The notes under the pieces: generated by a model
The model's input: only the letters and a program-made list of their open reading frames with translations
Told to the model about the DNA's origin: nothing
Databases searched by the model: none
Assembly: GCF_030247195.1 (NCBI RefSeq)
Contig: NC_080672.1
Coordinates: forward strand, 12,710,001-12,774,000
Reading direction: 5' to 3'
Length of the DNA: 64,000 nucleotides
DNA from: Topomyia yanbarensis
Taxonomy: Eukaryota; Arthropoda; Insecta; Diptera; Culicidae
Translations under genes and position numbers: made by a program
Part shown: in pieces, positions 41,708 to 55,000 of the stretch
Position numbering within the stretch: position 1 is the stretch's first letter
Layout: every line of letters starts with the position of its first letter

Positions 41708-41779
41708 CTTCGATTGAACTGAGTGTATCCGAGCGAAAAGAAACATGCCACTCATTTCTAGGGAGTCCATAGAGCAATT

Positions 41780-44700
41780 CTCTTGGAGAGAAACAAAATT
41801 ATGTTTACTTTAATTACAGAAAGGTATTGAAATCATTCTCATTTTTTAACACCCGTTACCATGAAATCGCAGAGCCTTTTTCTTGTTTCTCGTTAAAAAC
41901 TACATCTTCACTTTGCCTACAGAAATTCTAACGAACACAGAAAATAAGCCCACCACCGATCAGTTTGCTATTCACTGACTCTTATACTCGAACATTTCCT
42001 TAGAATTTCAGACAGTGCTCTTCCATTAACCGAAGGATGTCGTATTTTGCCTTGGCCATCTGCTAAAGGAGAAATAAAATTCCCGAAACGCCCTTTCTCT
42101 CAAATGTGTTTTGTATCACAAACCAAATATCCCGCGGGTACCACTCACAAACATATTCCAGTTTATCAAAATTTATTTACATTTTGCGTCTTTCTGCTAT
42201 AGTTCATCTCAGCGTTGAACTCGGCCGCTTATTGTGATCGCGTCGAAAAAAAAATCGAATGAAGAAATAAACGAAACTTCACCAAACACGTGGATTTCAT
42301 ACAAACATTCGTTACTATGGAAACCAGCGCTAATAGGTGTTGGCGTTGAAATGGTTTGTTGATAAAGTAGACGGCACAGTACGAGTATTATTGTGAGCAG
42401 AGAAAAAGCATAGCATACTATAATTTTAACAGTGAGTGTTTGTTATTCAACACTTACGCTAAACATAGCACAGTTATTCCTGTACTATTTTTGGCGTGAA
42501 GTGATCCCCAAGGACGATACCTGCTATAATTGTTTTTTTTAATCGTAGTAACTTAATACCTTAACACCGAATTGAACCGCATTCTACATAGGGTAATAAA
42601 CCTATTTTCGCCATGTTTTCACTATCACCCTACCCATTTGAAGCCGTTGGTTAGAGGATTGAGTCAAATGGTAACGCAACAATAGGGGCTCTCGATTCGA
42701 GTTTTCGTTGCGCTTAAACATGAACATTTCATCGTTATCAGGGTATTTGTTATTATCTTGGTTCTTAACAACGAAGCAAAGCTGCTGATGCCAAATTGTA
42801 GGTAATTGATTAATTAAATTAGTGAGACACCATCCTTAATATGCTAAAAATAGGCACTCTACCCCACAATGTTAAACCTTGATATCAGTACAAAAGTTGC
42901 CACTCCATCAAACAACAACGAACTACTGCCGCCTCCATCGTACCATTTCATTTGATGGAGGCGGAAGTACTCGAGGCAATAATTCATAACTCTTCAACTC
43001 AAAAAAAAATGACGAAGTTCACCGTCTCTCCGTTATTTCGCTTTAGTTTATCACTCGTCATTTTTTCTCCGGTTCCACCCGCGTTTCGGTGCGATTGGGT
43101 ACCGTCGTCGTGCGCATTTATTTGCATCCCATAATAGCTTTGTTTCACACCCGGCCACCGCACTCTCACTGCACTGCATGGAATGTGCCCGAATGTAGGC
43201 TACGGCAGAGCCAACAATCGAAGTAGGCCCGCTCGACCGACCGCTCGCCGATGTGATTGAAGCCAACCGGGCGTTCGGCCGTTTGTTCGTGCTCGCGTAG
43301 CGTGGCATGTGCTTCACCATTGTTACCGATAGGACTTTTTTGTTGCTTTTTGCTTTATTACTCACTGAATCATTTCGGAGCTTTGACTGCAGTGGGTTGG
43401 TACTTATAATGCCAGGAATACGCGAAAAGGATTGCAGCCCAGCCGTTCGAGGATATGATTTAGTGTGGCAGATTTTTTTTTGTGTTGTTTTGTTATGCAA
43501 AAATTGTGGTTGGGATCGGACCAAATGGGCTGACAGTTGTTGAACTAAGCTTTCGTTTATTGCTTGCGAATGCGAGGGCGCGTCACGCGATAACTTGTTG
43601 AATATGGATTGAATAATAAATGTTGATGGCGCACAGCAGAGCGGTTGGGAAATTACTTTTCGTGTCGGTTTGATAGACGGCTGAAATGTGTGAAATATGT
43701 TTTTCTATTCGAAATGACGTATTGTCGTTCGATGAGAGGTTTGTAAGCACCTCATTATTGTATATTTGCTAATTTGCATTGGCACAGCTTGCTTTGAGCG
43801 CGCGGTTGATTTAAATATGGTAAAGGGATGTATTTTAGGTGGGCTGATTCTTACTAAAATACTTTAGTTTTCCAGCACACTGAAAAAACAATGACATGAA
43901 ATAACTCGAAAATGACGTTCTTGAATTTTTCGTTCTAGCAATACTATTCTAAGACACTCATTTTCCCCTCACTAGACAGATTCTGCGCTAATGAGTACCA
44001 GTTCTCCATTCTGACAGCAGCACACTACTGTTGTTGTGTTGCGAATGCTCTGGTTGCTTTGATTCTCTTTCTCTCTCGTGCTCCAGCATATGCTCCGCTC
44101 TCGCGAAAAGAATCGATAAATCGAGCTGGTAGCAGCTTCTTTCGCTTTCCGTCGATCTCCTCAGTACCTCAGTATTTGATCCAGTTGCGAGCATGTATTT
44201 ACACACAGCATCACTGCCATCGCGGTAATCCATGCCCGTTGCGAGAGGAGAGGTGAGAAAATTCCAGGTTTTTCCCCATTTACACCATCATACAAATGCT
44301 TGAGTGATTCTGTTTGTCGAGAGACAATAAAAACAAGTCCAATAAAAATTCGGATCCGCATTCATCGCAACAAGTTAGCCTTGTCTTTCGGACGAGTTAA
44401 GGGCTGCGTCGGTGTGTGTGTTTTCACCTCACTCACACCGTCAATGTACCGTCAACCTGGCAGGATTTTTGGCTCTTTGCGGTATAGGCTTGCTTTGATG
44501 GATCACTAATAGATTGTCCGAGTACCTGTGGCATTGTCCCAAGTAGATACTTATGTACATACATCAGGTGATAACAGCAACGAAATGGATGCAAATTGAA
44601 TTATTGCTCATTCGCTGTGCAGTTTATGCAATCGAAAGTTTGTCTTTCTTTTCTGCCTCGTTCTTTTAGTTTATTTTTTTCAGCTCGTCACTTAAGGCGC

Positions 44701-44780
44701 GAATAACTTCATTTGGGTCCGCGAGAAGAATTGCGGAATCGAAACTTGTTTTGCTGTCGTTTGTTACATTTTATGACGAG
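41780..44780. other. Intergenic, partly unique sequence
   Basis: No transposon or coding exon can be supported. The 43.0-43.6 kb stretch is richer in GC and CpG than its surroundings and looks like unique gene-proximal DNA, but its 157-codon minus-strand frame has no recognisable domain. Confidence 0.35.
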
Positions 44781-44782
44781 CG

Positions 44783-44789
44783 TATAAAA
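44783..44789 (+). promoter_or_regulatory. Candidate TATA box
   Basis: TATAAAA lies 58 bases upstream of the ATG at 44847. The expected start site would fall near 44813, within 'ttcgaagagttgtgcg', which is not a strong initiator. Confidence 0.35.
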
Positions 44790-44846
44790 TTTATGGATCT
44801 GTTAATTCGAAGAGTTGTGCGTACCTTTGCGCATTCGCGCACTAAA

Positions 44847-44924
44847 ATGGACACAGCCGGCGATGGTCAGCCTGAGATCACAGTCAAAAGCGCCACCATC
44901 ATCGCAGCAGGCGGCTCGTTGACC
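44847..44924 (+). CDS. Candidate first coding exon, unknown protein
   Basis: An ATG in good insect context (actaaaATGg) opens 26 codons (MDTAGDGQPEITVKSATIIA then AGGSLT), ending in phase 0 at a consensus donor GTGAGTAA. Codons are GC3-rich like the SLC17 exons and unlike the surrounding AT-rich DNA, and a TATA box lies upstream. I do not recognise the peptide and found no partner exon within the window, so the next exon would have to lie beyond 64 kb or be missed. Confidence 0.35.
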
Positions 44925-46440
44925 GTGAGTAAATGTACGGCGCTTACACCGCGCACATTAGTCGCGCACCGAATGAACCCTAAAAATGGCAAGTTATGCG
45001 GCAGGTTTTCAGCATGCAATTACACAATTAATTAGGAAGTATCACAAATGAGTTTTCAACCCGATCGATGACAGCCGAACGGTTGCGGTTGCGCGTATGC
45101 GCAAATGTGATGCAAACGCCATCGAGTGACATTCTTCGGTGCATGATTGGCGTTGCACTGTTAAGTGAGCGAAATACGTGTTCAGGATGCTAACAAAAAA
45201 AAAATCTTTTCACTGCATTTTGTCGATTCTAAAACCCCTTCAAAAATAGGTACAAGTATACAGGTAATCATCAGGCAAATTTAATCTGATGTGCACGCAA
45301 AACGTGAAATCAAATTAGCGCATATTGTTCCCCCTAATCACGTACAATCTAAACTGACAGTTCGTGTCAGTAAAGTACACACTTGACAGCCCATCAGCGG
45401 GCGCGATTGCTTAACAACGGGGAGCCGGCGGTGGTAACGGCGACATGCGGTTGCTACGATCCCCATGAACAACGGAGACCCCAGCAGCGGGAGATTTGAT
45501 TCGGAGAGGTTCTGCCGATTGTTTGCCGGTTGGTGAATCAGCAGTGATCTACCGATGCGAAGTGCCCTCTTGCGGTGAATTAGTACTTGAAGTGTGTGGT
45601 GACCGGTTTGTTTTTCGAGAGAGCCGGCGAGGTTTCGCGGCCGGCAGCATGATTTGGCAAGAAACAAGTGGTGTTTGGTTTCGTGTTTTTTTTCGTTTTG
45701 TGTGCGGTTAAAACAGTCTGATTGATTAGTGGGAGATGTGATGCTATTAGCAAGAATTTTGAAATTCCCATTTGGCGTTGCACAGTGGTCTAGAGCGATG
45801 TTATAGGAATATTTGTTTTAACAAAGCGACTTAGTATTCTTGTTGGTAGAGGCGAGAGAATTCTTTCGGATCCGTATAGCGAAACTCAGGTGTTAGGTTA
45901 GAGTTTGCTTTTAGCTGTAATTTTATAAATTTTGATTATGATTACAATTTAAATTTAATACATTTTATTTTAGAATGACTTACATTTCTAGTCCTTAATT
46001 TAAATCTGTCTGTCCTCTGTCCAACAATTTTACCGAAAACCGTACTAATTTTAGCTCGTCAGAAAAAATATTGTAGCGTTGACAACTGTCGTTTTATATC
46101 TGATCATTTCACTAGATCGTGAGTGATCGTCTATATCACCTAGGTAGGGACTATTGCAACGGTTTATATGTGTGAGTTTCTTATCTCCTTATCAACCTTA
46201 GGGTGACCGGCATCTGGAGAGCGGCTGTCCCGAATAATTCTATTATAACATTATTGAGCATAGCAATTAGGTTGGTTCTGCTATTAAATTCAGGATAAGT
46301 ATCTTTAAAAATACAACAACTTATGATAATTGGATTTGAACGTTTCGTGTTCCACTCTTCAGTAACTGACACCAACTTGCTGTCATTTAGACGATCTATC
46401 CAAACTGACACCAAATTGGCGTCAGTTAGAAATTAATTCC
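44925..46440. other. Gene-like unique sequence, no exon proven
   Basis: The 45.3-45.7 kb part is GC-richer, with words typical of insect 5' UTRs, but has no conserved frame or spliceable exon I can support. The sequence from 45.9 to 46.4 kb is AT-rich and contains a twice-repeated 'aactgacaccaa' word near 46363 and 46404. Confidence 0.3.
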
Positions 46441-46449
46441 AAACAGTTC

Positions 46450-47500
46450 ACAGTGTAGAACAGTGATCAAATACGTGAGCTCGTTCGATGAGTTACCCAT
46501 CGAAGGATACAATCGCTGAAAGAAGGGCCATTTAGCAGTCATCTGCCTCAAAATCTTCTTACTGTAGGAAAAAAAGAAAGATAAAAGCCAACATATGACT
46601 CTTAATAGGATCAGGAATATTGAAAGTCCACTATATCCGTGAGTTTGATAATTCCAGTGCTGTGATTATTTTCGAACTGAAACAACGGAACACTTGGGAT
46701 TTTTGATGTGCCTGGAAGTGCTGGGAACTCCTTCTCTGAGCTTAGTCTTCCGACACCAGGAGCTACTTGCTTTGGTTTGGTTGCAAAGCTTCCAATAGAT
46801 GTCACTTTCGGAGTTTCAGTTTATCCCCGCGTAGTTTGTACGCGGGACATGCCGAAATATGGAAACGGACAGATAAACGGACCTTGTGCAAGGGGATGTA
46901 GTTCGGTAGGGCAGTTCCAGCGAAAGGTCACCCGATAGGAGTTTGATTGGCGGTATGTTTTCTTACCATCCTCCGCGACTAATGCTGAATGCAAACACTT
47001 GCACTCAAGTATTTTCACCGGCTGAAGTAAGCGGTCTCTAAAACGGCCAACCTCGTACTACAGCAGATCTTCGCACGTTAAACTTTCATCGGTGACGACG
47101 CCTTCAGACTGTACCTTTACAGCTGGAATATACACGTTATAATCCCGCGTAAAGTGCTCACAGCAAGCAAAATCGTTCGCGTGCTTTGAGTTGACTAGCA
47201 ACACCCTTATCTTGTCCGAGCGGACCTTCGAAATTTCGGTCACAGTCGAGAACCGTTCTGTCAGGTCTTTAGAAATCTGAAGAAGATTCGGCGATTTAGT
47301 CTTGGGCCGAAAGAAGACCACAAATGGACCAGTTGCGAGTTCTGGGTAACATTTGGGCCGAGGGGAGCCTTAGGAGTTGAACCCGATTCAACCTCTATTC
47401 GACCATCCGGAGAGGGAACCATCGAAAACGTCAACGCACGGGGTCAACGCCCACGCAGACGGAAGAAAGTAATAAATGTGTTACGAAAGATAAAAACCAC
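46450..47500 (-). pseudogene. LOA-like LINE ORF1 fragment
   Basis: On the minus strand the pieces run in order: VVFFRPKTKSPNLLQISKDL-like start (from about 47321), SKVRSDKIRVLLVNSKHAND, SVTEISKV, VKILECKCLH near 47000, and then GRLSSEKEFPALPGTSKIPS near 46720. This is the gag-like ORF1 of LOA/Lian-type elements. The CCHC knuckle segment expected between the last two blocks is missing, so there is an internal deletion. The final part matches 11100-11160. It lies directly downstream of another LOA-like RT fragment in the same orientation. Confidence 0.7.
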
Positions 47501-47529
47501 TTAGCTTCAAACTGGTGTCCATCGACGAA

Positions 47530-49290
47530 CCGATCCAGCTTATATAGCTGGCTATTGTTTAATCCTCATACTCGAACAAAAGACTGAAGATAACCTTGAA
47601 CGCGAATGAGTACTATTCTTTGTCGCTATACGCTGCACGGACTGGAAACAAAGCACTTGTGTCTCGACCGAGCACTCGAAAACGAATGAAGTATAGGAAA
47701 TATTGATATAAACTTTAGTATTTGAAATCTGAGACGGCGATAAAATTGGCATGACAAAATTTTTATTGGCCTGAGAATTAAGCTCGACAAGCTTTTCGCA
47801 ATTTGCAATCGCCAATGGGTTCAAAATATCGCATCGAATGAGCAATCGATACGAGAGGTCCCAAAATCGATTTTTAGTGGAAGGACGCCTGCAAGCACTT
47901 CTAAACGTATGGGTCGAGTGCATGCAACCCAAGGCAATACGCACAAAGCGATACTGGATTCTTTCTAGTTTGTTGAAATGTATGCTCGCAACGGAGCGAA
48001 AGCAGAAACATCCGTACTCCATCATTGATAATATCGTTGTTTGGTACAGCCTGATTAGGTCTCCTGGGTGGGCACCCCACCATGTTCCGATTGTTGTACG
48101 GAGAAAGTTGATCCTTTGTTGGCACTTCTGTTTCAGATACCTAATGTGACATCCCCAGGTTCCTTTAGAGTCGAACCAGACCCCGAGATATTTGAATGTT
48201 GAAACCTAAGCCATAGTTTTATCCATTAACTGAAGCTGTAGTTTCGCTGGTTAACGCTTCCTTGCAAAAACGACTTGCTCAGTTTTCTCCGTAGAGAACT
48301 CGATAACCAGTTGGAGAGCCCAAGCAGACAAATTGTCCAAGGTATTTTGCAATGGTCCTTGCAAGTCGACGGCCTTGGGACCTGTAATAGAGACCACACC
48401 GTCATCTGCAAGCTGCGTTAGCGTGCAGAAATTGACAAGACATTGGTCAATGTCATTTACGTAAAAATTGTAGAGTAGGGGACTTAGACATGAGTCCTGG
48501 GGAAGACCCATGTAGCTAAATCGCGATGTTGTTAAATCACCTTGCGAAAAGTGCATGTGCTTTTCAGATAACAGGTTTAGCAAAAAGTTATTTAAAGTTG
48601 GTGAAAAACCATGCTGGTGCAACTTCTCATAAATAGAATGTGGATAGAATCTGAATCGAAAGCCCCCTTAATATCCAAGAATACTGATGCCATCTGCTCT
48701 TTGTTGGCATAGTCCATTTGAATTTCTGTTGAGAGCATCGCAAGACAATCATTCGTCCCTTTGCCTTTGCGGAAGCTAAATTTTGTATCTGACAGTAAGG
48801 CTATTGCTTCCACCCAATTGTCGAGGACAGCATTGCAATCGGTCGATATGAATTGTGATCGGAGGCTGGTTTTTGGATGGCGATGACAGTCACTTGTCTC
48901 CAGTCATGTGGGACAATCCTTTTAAATAAATTCAACAAGCGTTTGTTGGTAGATACTTCAACAAGTTAAATTTGATTCTCTCTGGCCCTGGATCTTTATT
49001 GTTACATGATAAGAGAGCAAGTGAGAATCGAAAAAGGTGTTTCGTTCGCGTTATCGTGAGGGGACGCGGTGCGGTGGATCTTCTGAGGCCGTGACGGAAT
49101 CCGGACAAATCTTCTTGGGGGAATCGAATATCCAACGGTTTGAATATTCCCCGATCTCGTACTGTTTCGGTTTCGCATACGTCGGGCCAGAGGCCCCAGA
49201 GAGTGCTCATCGCTGTTTCTCTTGTTAATCCGTCGACAAACCGGCGTCAGTGACTCCGTTTTTTTGGTTTTCATTAAATTTTTCCTTCGC
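47530..49290 (-). pseudogene. LOA/Lian-like LINE reverse transcriptase, 3' part
   Basis: Minus-strand blocks in order: GPERIKFNLLKYLPTN (48.97 kb), SYRPIAMLSST (48.85 kb), FSFRKGKGTNDCLAMLSTEI and FLDIKGAFDS (48.7 kb; catalytic D), SYMGLPQDSCLSPLLYNFYV (48.5 kb; GLPQGS with G changed to D), LTQLADDGVVS (48.4 kb; the ADD catalytic pair kept), and EYGCFCFRS..KLERIQYRF then NRFWDLSYRLLIRCD (48.0-47.8 kb). Frameshifts split these into several frames and the RNase H is lost near 47.55 kb, so the element is dead. Confidence 0.85.
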
Positions 49291-49299
49291 GTTTCTAAT

Positions 49300-49967
49300 T
49301 CTAAACGCTATTGGTAATATTGTTAATCTACATCGTTCGGGAATTGTGAGATCAACAAGAAAATAATTGCCTGTAAAAGCTTCGGTGGTGGATAAGACTC
49401 TCAAATGTGGTGCGGGAAAGTGAAGGTAATTTCAATAAGCATTTCGTAAACGAATTTTAAAACTGTTTCTTTTAAAGCAATATCTACTTATCCAGTTCTA
49501 CTATTTAAAGTATGGCGATAGCTCGTTGCTCACATTGACTCACAAAAAGTTAAAATCTGGCATATTTTGATAGCTTGCTGGTGTTCTTGCAAATGAGCGG
49601 ACGAGGTCTGTTATGGGAAGGGCAAAGCTATGCCATAACTCTATTAGAGCTACCAGACTGGAGACCTCGAGTGTGAAGTTCATGTTGAGTCCTTCGGCGG
49701 ATTTGGTTGAAGAAAGCTGGGGGAATACACAGTGCTACTCTCGCAACAAGAAGAGTAAACTGTGCATGCACCACGGGGATGTAGCAAGGTTGGACTTTAC
49801 AACAGCCCTCTTTTTCGGGCCATTAGCTCGATCTTGAGACGCACTGTTGTCCTCAGAGTCAACTTTTCAAGGAGGCTACTGTTTAAGGCAGTGAGAATAA
49901 ATGGAACTTTACAATTTTGTTCCCTGCGTACTGCTACCGGCTGCTGCTGGTGATGGTGAGGTTGATC
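49300..49967 (-). pseudogene. Retrotransposon-like sequence left of the hAT insertion
   Basis: This sequence continues, across the hAT element, the open frame found at 57614-57795: the last codons there run into TSPSPAAAGSSTQGTKL here once the GTAGGAAG duplication is collapsed. The remainder has no clear domain. Its placement upstream of the RT block, in the same orientation, suggests a 5' portion of the same LINE with the endonuclease deleted. Confidence 0.45.
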
Positions 49968-50181
49968 GTAGGAAGCAGTACCGTCTTTACGCATGGGCAC
50001 ACTGGGCCAGGGTCAGGGGCCCCGCGATTTTGGGGGCCCCGCACGTAGAATGAATATAAAACCATTCAATAGACTAATTTTCAAAAAAATGTTTGTAACT
50101 TTTTAGCATAGGGGCAAGTATATTGTCACTCTACGCATAATTGTATCGCGTGTATTGGGAATCCCATAGCACATGGGACAG

Positions 50182-51868
50182 TTATTTATTTATCATCGGA
50201 CATAATAGTTCAAATGATTTGGGTGGAAAAAGGTCCGTTCGAGTTGGCCTCCTCCTACCAGGCACCACCTTCAAATGGGCGTAAAAACCACTATCTTGTC
50301 GCAAGGTTAAATGGACAAAATTAAGTAAAATTACAAGTACCTGGCCTGATTCTTATTACTAATACACATAATAATCGCAGTAAACACAATCTTCTTATAT
50401 CGTTTGCAAATATTTTCGAGGAGTCACCAAATTGAAAGGCACAATTAGCACGAGAAAAAGTTCGAGGTTTGGAGGTTTGGTTCATGGAATCCAAAAGATG
50501 TCCGACAATAATAATGATGTATCTCGTGTTCTCCTCGCTACGCGGAAATCTAAGCCGGGCAGCAATTCAGGCGCATCACATTCTCCGTTTAAAATTTTCA
50601 CCAAGGTAGTAGCTTGCTGGATACTACGACGACATTCTAATGTCTCAAAATTGAGCAACTGGCAACGGTCACGATTCGGTGGTAAATTTTGCGGGTCACG
50701 CCAAGACAAGTTCCTAAGAGCTAAGCGTACGAACATTTTTAGTACTCTCTCCAATTTTAAACACCAAGTTAGGTGATGCGGATTCCAAACCGGCGAGACG
50801 AACTGGAGGATTGGTCTGACCAATGCGCAGTATTGGGAATTTAGACAGTACGGATGCGTAAAATCCCGTGAAATCTTCGAAATGAGTCCTAACTGGCGAT
50901 TAGTTTTCACAATTATGTTGGTCATATGAGAGTTGAAGGACAGCTTGTGGTCAAGAATTACACCCAAATCATAGTCTGCATTGACTCTCTGTAGCGCAAC
51001 CCCATCGATACTGTAATCGAAGATTAACAGATCGTTCTTCCTGTGGAACGTTATCACGAAGCATTTGGCAATATTTACAGTAAGCTAATTCATTCCACAC
51101 CACTTCACAAATCGATCAAATATTGCTTGCAGTTGGTGGCAGTCCTCGGCTGACTGGATGACTAAGTACAGCTTAAGGTCGTCGGCAAATATGAGCTTGT
51201 ACCCGGAATCTAACACTACTGTTATATCATTAAAAAACAGTGAAAAAAGCAGTGGGCCCAGATTGCTGCCCTGCGGTACACCTGATCTATTGGTAAACGG
51301 TAAAGGCGTTCTGTGCGTAGGTAGGTAGGAGCGTAGCCGCAACGTAAGCTTGTCGGGCGCTCCTAAATTGTACAACTTCTTGAGAAAAATTTCATGGGCA
51401 ATTCGGCCAAAAGTAGATTTCAAATCTGTGTATATAGTGTCCACGTGTGTTTTCTCCTCTATGAACACCAGGAACATGTAGGGTTGTTTCTAAACGTCGG
51501 GGAACTTAGCCTGGTCAAATGATTGGTTCAAAATGCGAGACAAAGGTTCAGCCAAAGCGACGGCACAGCGACAGTAGACAGCAGCTGGAATCCCATCCGG
51601 TCCAGGGGAGAAAGAGCTTTTTAGCTTTCTTGCAGCTGCTATTAACATGTCGGGTGAAATCGAAAAGGTGCTTAAGACAGCGATATCTTTCGGAACAGTT
51701 ACTAGTAGAATTTTTCCGTTTGGAATTTACAAAGTTCCAAAATCTTTTAGGATTACTTCGTAAGCCTACTTGAACTCGTTATACTTACGATCTATACAGA
51801 ACAGCGTTGAGATTCCGGTATGCTTCACTGGCAACGTGGATGTCGTTGTTCGTGGCAGGCGATTGTTT
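50182..51868 (-). pseudogene. Jockey-like LINE, 3' half, decayed
   Basis: The 3' end is an ATAAATAAATAA tail near 50182-50200 (minus strand). Coding blocks in order: FWNFVNSKRKNST (linker, 51.73 kb), PGPDGIPAA (51.6 kb), IYTDLKSTFGRIAHEIFLKK (51.4 kb; usual AFDR changed to TFGR), SGVPQGSNLGPLLFSLFFND (51.25 kb), LIFADDLKLYL (51.18 kb; catalytic FADD) and RLALRNLSWRDPQNLPP (50.7 kb). Two long frames of 191 and 130 codons remain but are separated by frame breaks, and the endonuclease is missing, so it is inactive. Confidence 0.85.
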
Positions 51869-52002
51869 ATTTATTTATTGTCGTCAAACAAGAGTAGACC
51901 GTTTTGTTACAACGATAAAATATAGTATACACTTAAAACATAAAATACTAATAACTAAACTAAACACTATCTGGTTTACATAGCACTACTTTAGGATGCT
52001 CT

Positions 52003-55000
52003 TTATAAGCGAATAGAATCGAAATATTTTTTTAATTTGCTTTTTGTCATTGTTAAGTCAATAGCTTCGCAGTGCTTGTTGTAAGTTGCCATCATCTGAT
52101 TTAATGGTCCAAACTTGGCATAATTTGTACGATAATTGTTTGTTATAAATGTATTTCGGATTCGTAACTGCCGGGAAGGTATATAAAAATTAAGTTTAGA
52201 TAGAAGTTCGACTGAATCAATACGACACGAAATTATATCGTTTAGAAATGAAACCATTGCATATTCTCGGCGCTCTTTTAGTGTTTGGATGTTAATGAGC
52301 ATACAGCGAGCTTTATAAGATGGGAGAGGAAATCGTGTCCAACCTATTTTGCGAAGTGCAAACAATAAAAATTGCCTTTGTACTGATTCTATTCTTTCTT
52401 CATGTGTGATTGAGAAAGGTGACCAAACTATGCTACAATATTCCAGTATTGACCTTACATACGAGATGTATAATGTTTTAATTGTATATGGATCATTAAA
52501 ATTGTAACTAAAACGCTTTATAAATCCAAGCATGTTATTTGCTCTATTGATGATTGTGTTGTAATGGTCAATGAATGTTAATTTTGAATCTAGAATGACT
52601 CCCAAATCTTTAACTCTTTCGCAGTTTTGTACCACTTGATTTCCTAGAGTGATTGAAATGTCAGGTATATTTCGTTTCCTACTAAAAGTTATTGCATTAC
52701 ATTTTTTTACGTTTAGTTGCAGAATGCTTTTGTTATACCAGAGGTAAAACATATGTATTTCTTCCTGTAATATCTTTATGTCTTGTTCGTTCCTAATTTC
52801 TAAAAAGAGCTTCATGTCGTCGGCATAGATAAGAACTTTTATGTTTTTGAGAATGTATGATATGTCGTTTACGAATAAAATGAACAAAAGAGAGCCTAGA
52901 TGGGAGCCTTGAGGAACTCCTGATGTGACTTGAATGGGATTCGATTTCTTCCCTTTAAATCTAACTATTTGTTGACGGTTAGTTAAATATGATTCGAGCC
53001 ATTTGAGAAGACCTGATTCAATTCCTAATTTTTTCAGTTTGAATAATAGCAAGGGTATGTCGATACGATCAAATGCCTTGCTAAAGTCTGTGTAAAGAGC
53101 TTCAATGTAGTTTCCATTCTCCATTGCAATCAATGAGTAGTTAACGAATTCTAGTAAATTTGTATTAGTTGAACGTCCTTTGAAGAACCCATGCTGCATG
53201 TTAGTAATTCTGTTTTTGATTTGATTGAATAGTTTTTCGTTAACGATTGCTTCAAAGAGTTTAGGCATACATGACATAATGGCAATTCCACGGTAGTTAC
53301 ATATGTCAGATTTTTTGCCACTTTTAAAAATGGGTACCAGGTACGAGCTTTTCCATAAATTGGGGAAAATGCCAGATTCAAGCGACATGTTAAAAAGCCA
53401 AAACAGAGGAGCTGTGAGTTCCAACGCTAAGTTCTTCATAAATACGGGTGGGATCCCGTCAGGTCCAGAACCTTTGGAGGCATCTAGTTTGTTTAGAGCC
53501 TCCATAATATCTTGCACACTGACATGATTGACGCCAATGTCTGTGGTGAATTCTGGGAAGAAACCGAAATATTCGCGATCACGATCTTCTTCAGAAAATG
53601 TGGTATAGATGTCTTGAAAGAAGGTTGCGAAAAGATTGCAGATTTGTTCCGCGTTGACACCGACATTTTCTTTAAGTTTCATTTTTGAAGGGAAGTTTTC
53701 CGATTTTAAATTATTTTTAACATGATTAAAGAAATTTTTTGGGCAAGATTTTATTTGAAGTTCGGTTTTTGAGTTATACTCTTCAAATGCTATTTTAATG
53801 GATAGGTTTAGTTGATCGCAAATGTCCAAATAGTTAAATAAGTTCCTTTCATTTCTGATTTTTTTATACTTTTTGTGGGCCTTTTGTTTACGATTTTTTA
53901 AATTTTTAATTTGCTCGTTATACCAAACTGGATATTTTGTGTTGCCTTGTCGCCTAATTTTTTTCAGTGGTACTTGTTCAACTATTATATCAAACAATTT
54001 TGTGTAAAAGACGTCTACTGAATTTTCGATACTTGTTTCATTTCTAAACAAAGTTTGCCAATCTATACTGCTTAGTCTTTGTTTTATGTTGTCAAAATTT
54101 GCCAATTGAAATTGAAAGGCCTCTTCGTACTCGCAGTCATCGGGTCTTTTGTTATCATGTACAAATACAGAAAACTCTATTGCTGTATGAAACGCTTCAT
54201 TTTTCCATAGTGGAGTTAATGATTCGGTGACGCAGAAGTCTTCAAGAATGTTTGTGAATAATAAATCTAAATAACAGTTTTGCTGATTTCTAACATGATT
54301 AATTTGGTTAAGTCCTAAACTTGCAGTTTTGTCAAATATGGCCTGCAGAGTTTCGTTATCCCCAACGACTGGAAGTAGAATGCTTTCATTTTCAGTGTCT
54401 GGAAAGAAGTCAATGCTTCGTTGATTGAAGTCACCATAAATATGAACTTTTACCTCTGGGGGGAGCTTGGTTATAATGTCTTCGGCAATAAGAAAAAACT
54501 TTTCAAATGTATCTTTGCGGGCATTATTTGGGGGGAAGTACACACAGGCAAATATATGTGTTTCACCTGCCAGATGGGTTTTAACCCACACATGCTCAAA
54601 TTCTTTAAATTTCCTTGTAGTAATGATTTCTGCATAAAATTTTGATGTAATTGCTATTAAAACTCCCCCTCCTGACTTCTTTTCAGACATATGAATGTCT
54701 CGGTCAGCTCTAAACACATTGTAGCTGTTCCCGAAAACTTCACTTCTAACACTTTCGTCCCAACTAGTTTCTGTAGCCAAAATAATTGTATAGGAGCTAC
54801 TTAAAATATTCTTGTGAATTTCATTCATTTTCGATGCACTTTTCATTCTATTAAAATTTTGACAATAAATTAAAATTTCTACTGACGACTCAACTTGAGG
54901 AATCGAGATTACCTCTTTTTGTTGTCGTTCAAATGGCGTCGAATCTTGGCAAACTGCGGTGTCCTCGTCATTTCCTTCTTCTAGGGAATGCGTCAATGTC

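Noticed and set aside
43051..43524. 157-codon minus-strand frame
   Set aside because: No domain, poor start context, and no splice partners. It probably reflects a stop-poor GC-richer stretch.
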